Shown here one piece after another: positions 11,313-20,406 of a stretch of DNA of 64,000 nt. The translations under genes and the position numbers were made by a program. The DNA is from Planctomycetota bacterium (GTDB taxonomy: Bacteria > Planctomycetota > Planctomycetia > Isosphaerales > Isosphaeraceae): contig JAJYWB010000001.1 of assembly GCA_021791715.1 (NCBI GenBank), positions 62,001 through 126,000 on the forward strand. The letters are read 5' to 3'. Within the stretch, counting starts at the first letter, position 1. Each line of letters begins with the position of its first letter. The notes below the pieces were generated by a model, which saw only the letters and a program-made list of their open reading frames with translations, was not told the DNA's origin and did not search any database.

Positions 11313-12490
11313 CCTGCTCGCTCCTCAAACGGTATTTCATCGAGTCGACTTCGATCGCATGGTCACGTTCCCCGATGTCGGAGAAATCCCGAGACGCGAA
11401 CGGTCGACTCCGCCGATTCGTCGGACTGTTATGAGAATCGCGTATCTTAAATCGAATTCGCCCGACGGGCAAGCCGGTAAGCCTCCTGCCGAAACGCTTC
11501 AAAATGAATTCCAAGGCGCGCCGTGAACCTCCTCGGCGTGAGAGCGACGTCGGATTTCGATCGGAACCCCTCGGTTCCGTCGAAGAGACGACGCTTCACG
11601 CCTTGAACCGATTGCGAATTGTCAAAGAGCGACCCGAGCGGCTTGAACGTTCGGGGCCATAATTGTTGCGGATTGTGGATTCAAGGGCGGAGGTCACCGC
11701 GATCAATCCCTTTAAAGCGATCGAATCAAGCGGGATCTCGTTCGAACAGAATTGGGCGGCGGCCTAGAGCTTTTGATGTAAAACTTGATAAACCAAGATG
11801 ATAAAGAAAAACTGCCGAGCGAAGCCAATCGGATGTTGAGATGTTTGGGTAAACTGTAGCGGTTGCTTGTGAATAATGGATCGGAGGCTCCGACTGCGCA
11901 TTTTCTTCGCCTTCGATCGGCGATCGATCGGGGTGTTCGAGGACGCGACGATTCTCGCGGGTTGTCGGGGATTCTCATCGTTTTGGCGATCGAAAAAAAG
12001 CTGTTTGAAACGAAGTTTTTTACGGATGATTTTGGCGCGTGAGGTTGAAATTCCGGATCGAATGACACGTCAGATAATATAGACGCCGAACCAGGCGTTT
12101 TAGTTCGCGCGATTTTAGAATTTTCTCGAAATATTTTGGCCAAGGTTTTGTGAGTTTAAAATTGGGGGTTTAACCGCGACCGGGATGATCGGGTCGTTTA
12201 TTTCGTTTGAAGGCGATACGAGCGATCGGGAACGTTTCGATCGTGTTCTCGATCGGTTCGAGATCGCGTTAAGCAAGGAAGTTGGATCGCGGAGTGAGGT
12301 GATTCGGAAAGAAACCCGCGTGTTCGGCGGTGCTTCAACTCATTCGGGCGATCGAACGAGAACTCATGTCCGTCGGAAAGAAATCCGCATGTCCGGCGAA
12401 GTTTCAGGGCGAGGACTCGATCGGGGGTGGGCGTATCGACACGGTGAACTTGTGATCCGCATGATCGAGTTTCTTTTTCTTGTCAAAGAA

Positions 12491-12559
12491 ATCGGCCGCT
12501 TCGCCGGTGTTTAATCGGCCGCTTCGCCGGCGTTTAATCGGCCGCTTCGCCGGTGTTTA
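12491..12559. repeat. Three tandem 23-bp repeats
   Basis: Units at 12491-12513, 12514-12536 and 12537-12559 are identical except for one T/C difference. Each carries CGGCCGCTTCGCCGG, an imperfect hairpin sequence (CGGC...GCCG). They are directly preceded by a TTTCTTT/AAAGAAA dyad (12470-12491). Confidence 0.9.
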
Positions 12560-12839
12560 AGAGTCGCCGAATTTTTGAATAGCGACTCATCGGGAGGGTT
12601 GGGCTTCCGATTAGCAATAACGACATGTCGGTAATTTTAATAAATTGGGATAATCTTTGATAAGTCGGCGCCGAATTCCGTTGAATCGAGCCGATATCGC
12701 CGAAAGAGATTGTCCTGATCGCTTGGTTAGCGAAGGATTTTCCAGACGAGCGGGGCGCACCGTCGTCGATCTGTAAATTAGAACAAGTTTATGAAAAGAA
12801 GTCGATCTCGCGCGTGATGCGATCTCTCGTATCATCGGC

Positions 12840-12870
12840 TTGCATTACGGCCGGTCTTTTTTGTTACAAT
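12840..12870 (+). promoter_or_regulatory. Possible sigma70-type promoter for the PSD1-type gene
   Basis: TTGCAT (12840-12845) and TACAAT (12865-12870) are separated by 19 bases, two longer than ideal. About 90 bases of leader follow, with two small hairpins: GAGAGC/GCTCTC (12922-12939) and GGTT/AACC (12946-12957). Confidence 0.4.
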
Positions 12871-12964
12871 AGATCTGGAATCGTCGACCCTCCCGCACCA
12901 TCGGTCCTGGACCTGTAATCGGAGAGCAACAAGGCTCTCGCTCAAGGTTGAGGAACCCTCCTCC

Positions 12965-15913
12965 ATGACCCTCCGCTTTTCAAGGCTGACGTTCGGTTTC
13001 GCGTCCATCGTGGCGGGTCTTTGCGCGTTCCGGCCCGCGCTCGCTCAAGAAGCCGCGGCCGAATCGGCCGAGTATTTCGAAAAACACATTCGACCGGTGC
13101 TGGTCGCGCGCTGTTATAGTTGTCATAGTGGCGCGAAGACCAAAGGGGGGCTCGCCCTCGATACCCGCGCCGGTTGGCAAAAGGGAGGCGAAAGCGGCCC
13201 CGCGATTGTTCCGGGCAAGCCGAATGAAAGCCTCTTGATCTCGGCGATCCAGTACGAATCGCTCGAAATGCCCCCGAAGGAAAAAGGAGGCAAACTGAGC
13301 GACTCGGAGATCGCCGCACTGACCCGGTGGGTTAAAAGCGGAGCGTTCGACCCCCGCGTCGCGACCGAACGCCTCGGCGGCATGACCGCGGCGGAAGCGC
13401 TTTCTTGGTGGGCCTTTCAGCCGGTTCCGCGGTTACAAGGCGACGCCTCGTCGGCTGAAATCGACACGTTTATTGATGCGGAACTCGCCGCTCACTCCCT
13501 GGCGCCGAATCCGCCGGCCGACAAGCGCACCCTGATCCGCAGGGCGACGTACGATCTTACCGGGCTACCGCCCAGCCCCGACGAGGTCGACTCTTTCATC
13601 GCCGACGAATCCCCCGGGGCGTTCGCGAAAGTCGTCGATCGCTTGCTCGATTCGCCGCAATACGGGGTTCAGTGGGGCCGGAGGTGGCTCGACGTCGTTC
13701 GTTACGCCGATACCGCGGGTGAGAACACCGACAGACCGCTCCCACACGCCTGGCGCTACCGCAACTGGGTTTTCGACTCGTTCAATCGCGACCTTCGTTA
13801 CGACGAGTTCGTTCGACTCCAGCTCGCGGGCGACGTCGTCGCGGCGAAGAACGACCCGAAAGCGTGCGCCGATGGGATCGTCGCGACGGGCTACCTCGCG
13901 ATCGCCAGACGTTTCGGTCATGATATCGACAAAGACATGTACTTAACGTATGAAGACGTAATCGATAACTTTGGTAAAACGTTTCTTGGGCTTACGACGG
14001 CTTGCGCTCGTTGCCACGATCACAAATACGATCCGATCACGGCTCGCGACTATTACTCGCTTTACGGCGTTTTCGACAGTTCGCGGTTTTCGTTTCCAGG
14101 GTGCGAGCCGAAAGGCAGACCGCGCGATCTCGCGCCGCTATTACCCGCTTCAGAGGTCGAGGCGTTGATGAAGCCGTGGCGCGAGCGCGTTTCCAAGCTC
14201 GAGGCCGAGAAAAAGCGGCGATCGGCGACGGTAACCCCCAGGCCGCGACTCAAAGAGATGGCCGCGGCGGCTCGGCGGTTGTTGGGCGAGGCGAAGATCG
14301 GCGAAGGGGAATCCGCGGCGTTGACCGATCTCGCGGGCGAACCGCTCGCCTCGATCCCCATCCGCAAGGGAGAGGTTCTGCAATTGTCCGTATCGCCGAA
14401 CGGGAACCACGGAGCGGATACCACGCTCGTCGAGTTGATCGTTAAGGAGAACCGAGCGGGCGGATCGAGGTGGAGCGTCGCCGAGCTGATCCCCGAATTT
14501 CTTAAAGCGAATCCGCAAACGATCAATGATGAAGGCGTTTGGTGTTATCTTGAAGTGACCGACGGTCCGGAATTCTTGCTGACGCGACGCGAGAGCAACG
14601 GCGGCGACGGCAGGATTCGGTCGTGGAGCATCGGCGGCGAACCTTCGGTTTTTGTCAACGATTCCGACCGGAAAGTGAACGTTTGGACCGAGCTCGAACC
14701 GCGTTCTTTTTTTGTTCATCCCGGACCGAATCGTCCGGTCGCGATCTCCTGGGTGTGTCCACGCGACGGGGAATTCAACATATCGGGGCGTGTCGCGGAC
14801 GCTCATCCGGCCAAGCTCGACGGAGTATCGTATCGATTGGAGTTGATCGCATCGGCGGAATACGGAGCCGCGTTGACCCGAACCGGCCGCACTTTATCGG
14901 CGCCTTTGCCCGATCCCGGTCCAGAACCGCGGATTCCCGTCGCCTACGCGGTCGTTGAGGCCGAACCGAGAGACGCGAGGGTTCAAGAGCGCGGCGATCA
15001 CGAAAAACTCGGCGAGGTCGTTCCACGGCGTTGGCTTTCGGTCTTCGGCGGCGATCGTGTGCCTGCGAGGGCGGGAAGCGGTCGCAAGGAACTCGCCGAA
15101 TGGGTGATCCGCAACCCGCTCGCTTCGCGCGTGATGGTGAACAGGATTTGGCAATGGCATTTTGGCCAGGGTCTAGTGCGAACCCCCAATGATTTCGGCT
15201 CGCGCGGCGAACGTCCCACGTACCCGGCTTTGCTCGACTGGTTGGCGGCGCGGTTCCAGCGATCGGGATTCAGCGTCAAGGCGATGCATCGGCTTATCAT
15301 GAACAGTTCGGCGTATCGGCGAAGCAGTGTGAGAACCGAATCTCAGATCGCGATCGACCCTGAGAATCGTTTGCTCGCGCGGTTTTCGCGGCGTAGGCTT
15401 ACCGCCGAGGAGATACGCGACGGCCTTCTGCTGGCGGCGGGCGCACTCGATCTTACGCCGGGCGAAGCGCATCCGTTCCCCGATCCATCGACATGGACGT
15501 TCTCGCAGCACGCCCCGTTCAACGCGGTTTATAACGACACAAAGCGCAGCGCTTACCAGATGGTTCAGCGACAGCGTAGACATCCGTTTCTGGCGCTGTT
15601 CGACGGCGCCGACCCCAACGCGAGCACCCCGTTACGACAGACGACGACGGTCCCCACGCAGGCCCTTTATTTCCTCAACGATCCGTTCTTCCACGCCCAG
15701 GCGGGGGGGCTCGCGGCGTCGTTATTAACTTCGCACGACGACGACGCGCGAATCGCGCGGGTTTATCGAACGCTCTTCCAACGATATCCAACAAGCGTCG
15801 AACGCGAACGAGCCGCGCGGTTCTTGCGCGATTATCCCGCGCCTCAAGCCGACGCCCTGGGGGCGCTCTGCCGCGTCCTTTTAGCGGGGAACGAATTTTT
15901 GTATATTGATTAG
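12965..15913 (+). CDS. Secreted PSCyt1/DUF1549/DUF1553 (PSD1-type) protein
   Basis: A 982-residue planctomycete-type protein. A signal peptide covers about residues 1-27 (cleavage near ALAQ). A cytochrome c-like PSCyt1 domain follows, with one haem-binding motif CYSCH and an axial-ligand-like EMPPK motif. Next comes DUF1549/PSCyt2 (IDTFIDAELA, RRATYDLTGLPPSP) with a second CxxCH in CARCHDHKYDP. A beta-rich insert of about 250 residues precedes the C-terminal DUF1553/PSD1 domain (NPLASRVMVNRIWQWHFG, PTHPALLD-like PTYPALLDWLA). The role is unknown; periplasmic or cell-surface redox chemistry is a guess. The next gene downstream encodes its usual DUF1501 partner, 86 bp away. Confidence 0.9.
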   Translation: MTLRFSRLTFGFASIVAGLCAFRPALAQEAAAESAEYFEKHIRPVLVARCYSCHSGAKTKGGLALDTRAGWQKGGESGPAIVPGKPNESLLISAIQYESLEMPPKEKGGKLSDSEIAALTRWVKSGAFDPRVATERLGGMTAAEALSWWAFQPVPRLQGDASSAEIDTFIDAELAAHSLAPNPPADKRTLIRRATYDLTGLPPSPDEVDSFIADESPGAFAKVVDRLLDSPQYGVQWGRRWLDVVRYADTAGENTDRPLPHAWRYRNWVFDSFNRDLRYDEFVRLQLAGDVVAAKNDPKACADGIVATGYLAIARRFGHDIDKDMYLTYEDVIDNFGKTFLGLTTACARCHDHKYDPITARDYYSLYGVFDSSRFSFPGCEPKGRPRDLAPLLPASEVEALMKPWRERVSKLEAEKKRRSATVTPRPRLKEMAAAARRLLGEAKIGEGESAALTDLAGEPLASIPIRKGEVLQLSVSPNGNHGADTTLVELIVKENRAGGSRWSVAELIPEFLKANPQTINDEGVWCYLEVTDGPEFLLTRRESNGGDGRIRSWSIGGEPSVFVNDSDRKVNVWTELEPRSFFVHPGPNRPVAISWVCPRDGEFNISGRVADAHPAKLDGVSYRLELIASAEYGAALTRTGRTLSAPLPDPGPEPRIPVAYAVVEAEPRDARVQERGDHEKLGEVVPRRWLSVFGGDRVPARAGSGRKELAEWVIRNPLASRVMVNRIWQWHFGQGLVRTPNDFGSRGERPTYPALLDWLAARFQRSGFSVKAMHRLIMNSSAYRRSSVRTESQIAIDPENRLLARFSRRRLTAEEIRDGLLLAAGALDLTPGEAHPFPDPSTWTFSQHAPFNAVYNDTKRSAYQMVQRQRRHPFLALFDGADPNASTPLRQTTTVPTQALYFLNDPFFHAQAGGLAASLLTSHDDDARIARVYRTLFQRYPTSVERERAARFLRDYPAPQADALGALCRVLLAGNEFLYID

Positions 15914-15999
15914 TATAGAGATTAGAGGGAGATTCGCGACGCGAGTTCGGCGTCGAAGACGATTCGATCGGTGATCGCCGATTTGTGAAAGGATCCGAT

Positions 16000-17394
16000 A
16001 TGAACCTTTTTGTCAATGGAAACCGGCGATCGTTTCTCCGATCCGCGGTCGCGGGCTCGATCGTATTCCCGGCGATTGTGCGACAGGCGCTTGCGGACGA
16101 TTCCGATCCCCTGGCGCCTCGCGAGCCTCACTTTCCAGCCAAGGCCAAACGGGTGATCTTCCTATACATGACAGGCGGAGTTTCGCATGTAGATACGTTT
16201 GACCCGAAGCCCGCTCTGGCGCGCGATCACGGCAAGGAGATCAAGGCGGATCACCCCGAGATTAAGGATCGTCCGGGGTATGAGCGGATTTTCCTTAAGC
16301 GGCCGCAATGGGAATTCGCTCGGCACGGGGAGTGCGGAACGGAAGTCAGTTCGCTGTTCCCCCACGTCGCGCGGTGCGTCGACGACATCGCGCTGATTCG
16401 ATCGATGCACACCTCGCACTCGAACCATTACAACGCCACTTTGGGCATACACACCGGATCGTTCGCGTTCGCCCGACCGAGCATCGGCTCGTGGGTCAGC
16501 TACGGTCTCGGAACGATGAACCGAAACCTCCCGTCGTTCGTCGTCATCGCACCAAAACAAACTTACGCCGGCACGCAAGTATATGCAAATGACTTTCTCC
16601 CCGGCGCTCATCAGGGAACGCTCGTGGCGCCGGGCCCGAATCCCGTCGTCGATATCAAGCCGAGGGTTCCGGCGAACCTCCAGAGGCTCGAGCTCGAGGC
16701 GTTGAGACGCCAGGACGAGGCTCATTTCGCAAGCCGCGACTTCGACCCGATGCTCGCCGCTCGGATTCGATCGTTCGAGACGGCCTTCGGCATGCAGATG
16801 GCCGTGCCCGAAGCCTTCGATCTGGGAAGCGAGAGCGACGCGACGTTGAGGAGCTACGGGCTCGAGCGGGGTCGGACCGACGGGTTCGGTTGGCAATGCC
16901 TCGCGGCGCGTCGGCTCGTCGAGCGCGGCGTTCGGTTCGTCGAGCTGATCGATTCGGGGTCGTCCGATAATTGGGACGCGCACGGAGACATGTTAACACA
17001 TATACCGCTCGCGAAAAACGTCGATCGACCGATCGCCGCGCTGCTCCAGGATTTGAAGCGGAGGGGATTGCTCGACGACACGCTCGTCGTCTGGACGACC
17101 GAGTTCGGCCGCACTCCCTTCAACAACACCGCCGACGCCAAGGGGCGCGAGCATCATCCCTGGGCTTTTAGCTCGTGGCTCGCGGGGGCCGGAGTGAAAC
17201 CCGGCATCGTCCACGGCGCGACCGACGAACACGGTCTCCGCGCGGATGAAAAACCGGTTCATGTTCATGATTTTCATGCGACGATTTTGCATCTGATGGG
17301 GTTTGATCACGAGCGGCTCACGTATCGTCACGGAGGTCGCGATTACCGACTGACGGACGTCGCCGGACGGGTCGTCAAGGAAGTGTTGGCCTGA
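16000..17394 (+). CDS. Tat-exported DUF1501 protein
   Basis: A 464-residue protein of the DUF1501 family, distantly related in fold to sulfatase/alkaline-phosphatase enzymes, nearly always found next to PSD1-type genes in planctomycetes. The Tat signal is NRRSFLRSAVAGS near the N-terminus. Typical motifs are present: FLYMTGGVSHVDTFDPKP, SMHTSHSNHYNA, ELIDSGSSDNWDAHGD, VWTTEFGRTPF and the C-terminal HDFHATILHLMGFDHERLTYRHGGRDYRLTDV split over the last 40 residues. ATG 16000 is preceded by AAAGGAT with good spacing; an upstream GTG at 15985 lacks one. The 3' end overlaps the ABC exporter gene on the opposite strand by 52 bp. Confidence 0.9.
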   Translation: MNLFVNGNRRSFLRSAVAGSIVFPAIVRQALADDSDPLAPREPHFPAKAKRVIFLYMTGGVSHVDTFDPKPALARDHGKEIKADHPEIKDRPGYERIFLKRPQWEFARHGECGTEVSSLFPHVARCVDDIALIRSMHTSHSNHYNATLGIHTGSFAFARPSIGSWVSYGLGTMNRNLPSFVVIAPKQTYAGTQVYANDFLPGAHQGTLVAPGPNPVVDIKPRVPANLQRLELEALRRQDEAHFASRDFDPMLAARIRSFETAFGMQMAVPEAFDLGSESDATLRSYGLERGRTDGFGWQCLAARRLVERGVRFVELIDSGSSDNWDAHGDMLTHIPLAKNVDRPIAALLQDLKRRGLLDDTLVVWTTEFGRTPFNNTADAKGREHHPWAFSSWLAGAGVKPGIVHGATDEHGLRADEKPVHVHDFHATILHLMGFDHERLTYRHGGRDYRLTDVAGRVVKEVLA

Positions 17395-19247
17395 AGCATG
17401 TCGGCATGATCCGATTCGTTATCGTCTTCGCCGAGCGATTGGAGTCGATGAAGCCCGGCGAAGGATCCTCCGCGAGCGATCAATTCGGCCGGCGTTCCTT
17501 GTTCGACGATCCGACCTTTTTCAAGGACGACGACGCGATCGGCGAAACGGATCGTCGCCAGACGGTGAGCGATGATGATCGTCGTTCGCCCCGTCGAGGC
17601 TCGTTCCAAAGCCCGCATCACCAAGCGTTCCGAGACGACGTCGAGACTGCTCGTCGGCTCGTCGAGGATGAGGATCGGCGCGTCTCGAAGGATCGCGCGG
17701 GCGATCGCGATCCGCTGTTTTTGTCCTCCAGACAAAGTCGTTCCGCGTTCGGCGACCCGGGAGAGATAGCCTTCCGGCATGTGTCGGATGAACTCGTCGG
17801 CGTTCGCGGCGACCGCGGCGGCGACGATCTGTTCGTCGGTCGCGTCGGGACGACCGAAGGCGATGTTGTCGCGGATCGTCCCGCTAAATAAGAGCGCGTC
17901 TTGCAGAACGAGCGCGATCCGTTCGCGGAGTGATGAGATCATGTAAGATTGTATATTTTCGCCGTCGATAAGGATTGCTCCCTCGGTCGGGTCGTAGAGG
18001 CGGGGGATGAGGCCGGCGAGGGTGCTTTTTCCGGCGCCTGTCGAGCCGACGATCGCGACGCATTCTCCGGGAGAGATCGCGAGCTCGATCTCGCTCAACA
18101 CGGGATTTTCGGGTTCGTATTGGAACGAGACGTTTCGGAATTCGATAAGACCTTCAAACCGAGGCGCCGGTCGAGCGTCGGCGCGATCGGCGACTTCGAG
18201 AGGCTCGTGCAAGACGTCGGCGATTCGATCCCCCGCGATCAAGGCTTTGCTCGCCGAGAAGGAGAAGCGAGCCAACGATTTCATCGGCGAATAAAGATTG
18301 GTAACATATGCAAAAAATACTATAAGATCTCCGGTCGTGATGTCGCCGGAAACGACCCGAATCGAGCCGAACCACATCACCATCACGAGGCCGATTGCGG
18401 AAAGCAGGTCGACGAGAGGCGCGACGCGAGCCTGGTAGCGGATCCCCTCCAGATATGCTTCGAGGCTGCTTTCGCCCTGAAGTCGAAACCGTTCGTCGCG
18501 TTGATCTTCCTGGGAAAGTCCCTGAACGATTCGAATTGACGCGAGCGTTTCTTGAGCGACCGAGGCGAGCAGGCCGTCGCTTCGGCGAGCCCGCCGCGCC
18601 GCCGACTTGATTCGACGCGTGTAGCGGAATATCGCGGCGAAAAGCAGCGGAGTCGCCGAGAGCGAGATCAGAGCGAACCGCCAATTGAGCCAAAACATCA
18701 GCGCGAGCATGCCCGAAAGCAACGCGAAATTGCCGACCAAAAGGATCAATCCATTGGAAACGAAATCTTGAATCGAGTTGATATCGGTGGTGAGTCGGAC
18801 GGTGAGATCTCCGGCTCGCCTGCGGTCGTGAAACCGAAGCGAGAGCCGTTGCATGTGCGCGAAAAGATCGCGACGCAGCGCGAATGCGAATCGTTGGCCG
18901 ACGACGCCGAGCGAACGCGTGAAGTAATAAGTAAGAAGCCCGGTTCCAATCGCGATGAACAACGTCGTCAAGCAAGCGCCGTAAAGGAGCGACGGCGAGC
19001 CGTGAGGGATGGAATCGAGCCGGACGCCGATGAACGGCGCGCGGCAACGCCGGTTCGAGAGGATTCGGTCGATGACGACTTTCAGCGGCCACGGCCTCAT
19101 CACGGTCAACACGGCGTCGGCGATCATGGCGATGATCGCCAGAACGAGCTCGACCCGAAACGCTCCGAGCGTCGGCGAAAGCGCGCGGATCGTTCCGATC
19201 AGACTCGAACGTCGATTTTCCTCGTGATCTTTTGAATGTTCAATCAT
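17343..19247 (-). CDS. ABC exporter, fused permease and ATPase (MsbA/LmrA type)
   Basis: A half-size type IV exporter that would work as a homodimer in the inner membrane. The N-terminal 330 residues contain six hydrophobic helices and the FHDRRRAGDLTVRLTTDI-type coupling region. The ATPase half has Walker A GSTGAGKST (about residue 400), the signature LSGGQKQR (about 502) and Walker B ILILDEPTSSLD. No C39 peptidase domain is fused at the N-terminus. The start ATG overlaps the CapA-like gene's TGA (ATGA, 19244-19247), making it the last gene of a four-gene coupled cassette. The last 17 codons overlap DUF1501 on the other strand. The substrate is unknown; the neighbours suggest a product made or trimmed in the cytoplasm. 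Confidence 0.9.
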   Translation of the reverse strand: MIEHSKDHEENRRSSLIGTIRALSPTLGAFRVELVLAIIAMIADAVLTVMRPWPLKVVIDRILSNRRCRAPFIGVRLDSIPHGSPSLLYGACLTTLFIAIGTGLLTYYFTRSLGVVGQRFAFALRRDLFAHMQRLSLRFHDRRRAGDLTVRLTTDINSIQDFVSNGLILLVGNFALLSGMLALMFWLNWRFALISLSATPLLFAAIFRYTRRIKSAARRARRSDGLLASVAQETLASIRIVQGLSQEDQRDERFRLQGESSLEAYLEGIRYQARVAPLVDLLSAIGLVMVMWFGSIRVVSGDITTGDLIVFFAYVTNLYSPMKSLARFSFSASKALIAGDRIADVLHEPLEVADRADARPAPRFEGLIEFRNVSFQYEPENPVLSEIELAISPGECVAIVGSTGAGKSTLAGLIPRLYDPTEGAILIDGENIQSYMISSLRERIALVLQDALLFSGTIRDNIAFGRPDATDEQIVAAAVAANADEFIRHMPEGYLSRVAERGTTLSGGQKQRIAIARAILRDAPILILDEPTSSLDVVSERLVMRALERASTGRTTIIIAHRLATIRFADRVVVLEKGRIVEQGTPAELIARGGSFAGLHRLQSLGEDDNESDHADMLQANTSLTTRPATSVSR

Positions 19248-20404
19248 AAATATTCTTTTTTGTCATAAATGTGATCGTCGTCGCCGCGGTTCAGTTCGAC
19301 GACGCCACGATCTTGGTCGATTTGAAGCGACGCGCCGTGGGCGCCGGAGAGGCTTCTCAGTTTGCTCAAACTTCGCATCGCGGCGTCGCCGTGAAGCGTT
19401 TTGGGCTGGTACGCGACGCGCGGATCGCGATTTTTGACGTAAATTGGATAAACGCGTGTAATCGTCCGGTCGGGCTCGAAATTGAAGCCGACGAGTAAAC
19501 CCTCGCTTCGGCTCGATCCCGATCCGAACGCGAAATTACCGACGCTGTAGAAGATCGGTCTGCGCCGATAAACCTCGAACGCCTGGACGACGTGGGGGTG
19601 GTGGCCGACGACGGCGTCGGCGCCGAGATCAACGGCGAGTCGCGCTTTGATACGGATTTCCTCGCCGGGGTCGCGTTCATAAGGAACGCCCCAATGGAAA
19701 GCCACTACGATTCGATCGACCAGACGGCGGAGGGGGACGATATCGGCCGCGAGCGATTCGGCGGAATCGATCGCCGAACCTGGAAGGTCGCCGACCGCGG
19801 CGCAGCGGCGGTTCCAGTAATAGCCGAGAAGACCGATTCTGAGCGAGCCCGCCTGAAGAATCGCGGGGCGATGCGCCGTCGCGGCGTCGCGACCCGCTCC
19901 CACCGACGCGATTCCCGCCGATTCGAGAGTGTCGATCGTCTCCAAGACCCCATCACGTCCGCAATCGAGCAAATGATTATTCGCAAGGGTGACCGCGTTG
20001 ATCCCCGCTCGCAGCAGAGTGTGCGCCGACTCGGGTTTCACACGATACGAATAGACGCGATCGACCTTGGCGGCTCGTCGAGCCAACGGCCCCTCGAGGT
20101 TTCCAAAAACGATATCCGCTCGGCTCATGAGCGGACCGACCCCCTGGAAAGGGTAATCGTCGCCGTGCTCGGCGAGATACGAGCGGGTGCGATCGCCGAG
20201 CATGACGTCGCCCGCGACCAAAACCGAGAAACGAGGCTCGTTACGCCGAGCCAGAATTTTCTCGAGTTCCTCGCCCGAGAGAATTTCATCCGAATTCGGG
20301 ATCTCGTCCGGAGAAACCCATTTCAGTAAATGAGCACGCCACGATTCGATGTCGACGACTTCCCGACGATCGTTTTGAATAGCCGTGCAAAGTGATTTTG
20401 TCAT
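19244..20404 (-). CDS. CapA-like metallophosphoesterase (PGA_cap family)
   Basis: A 386-residue protein related to CapA/PgsA, the calcineurin-like phosphoesterases associated with poly-gamma-glutamate synthesis. Metal-ligand motifs are intact: GDVMLG (65-70), GNLEG (101-105), ANNH (141-144), HWG (237-239) and GHHPH (267-271). Unlike classical CapA it has no signal peptide or membrane anchor; instead the first 57 residues form a short charged extension. ATG 20404 has GGAAG seven bases upstream; an upstream frame extension to 20443 would overlap the preceding gene and lacks a site. The preceding zincin gene stops only two bases earlier. Function within the cassette is unknown. Confidence 0.85.
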   Translation of the reverse strand: MTKSLCTAIQNDRREVVDIESWRAHLLKWVSPDEIPNSDEILSGEELEKILARRNEPRFSVLVAGDVMLGDRTRSYLAEHGDDYPFQGVGPLMSRADIVFGNLEGPLARRAAKVDRVYSYRVKPESAHTLLRAGINAVTLANNHLLDCGRDGVLETIDTLESAGIASVGAGRDAATAHRPAILQAGSLRIGLLGYYWNRRCAAVGDLPGSAIDSAESLAADIVPLRRLVDRIVVAFHWGVPYERDPGEEIRIKARLAVDLGADAVVGHHPHVVQAFEVYRRRPIFYSVGNFAFGSGSSRSEGLLVGFNFEPDRTITRVYPIYVKNRDPRVAYQPKTLHGDAAMRSLSKLRSLSGAHGASLQIDQDRGVVELNRGDDDHIYDKKEYL

Positions 20405-20406
20405 GT

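Larger units (their letters stand above)
11313..12964. other. 1.65-kb region without a convincing gene
   Basis: The longest open frames here (143 codons at 11712-12143 minus, 109 codons at 12185-12514 plus, 74 codons at 12611-12835 minus) have biased, low-complexity products and no recognisable motif. The part from about 11760 to 12180 is richer in A+T than the surroundings. The region holds the cysK upstream sequence, a diverged direct repeat (about 12305 and 12373, sharing CGGAAAGAAA and CCGC), three 23-bp tandem repeats and, at its right end, a probable promoter for the PSD1-type gene. Confidence 0.6.

Noticed and set aside
11712-12143. 143-codon minus-strand frame in the empty region
   Set aside because: The product is Ser/Arg-rich with no domain and no ribosome binding site that I could support.
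12491-12559. Possible CRISPR array
   Set aside because: The three 23-bp units are directly adjacent, with no spacers, and no cas genes are present.
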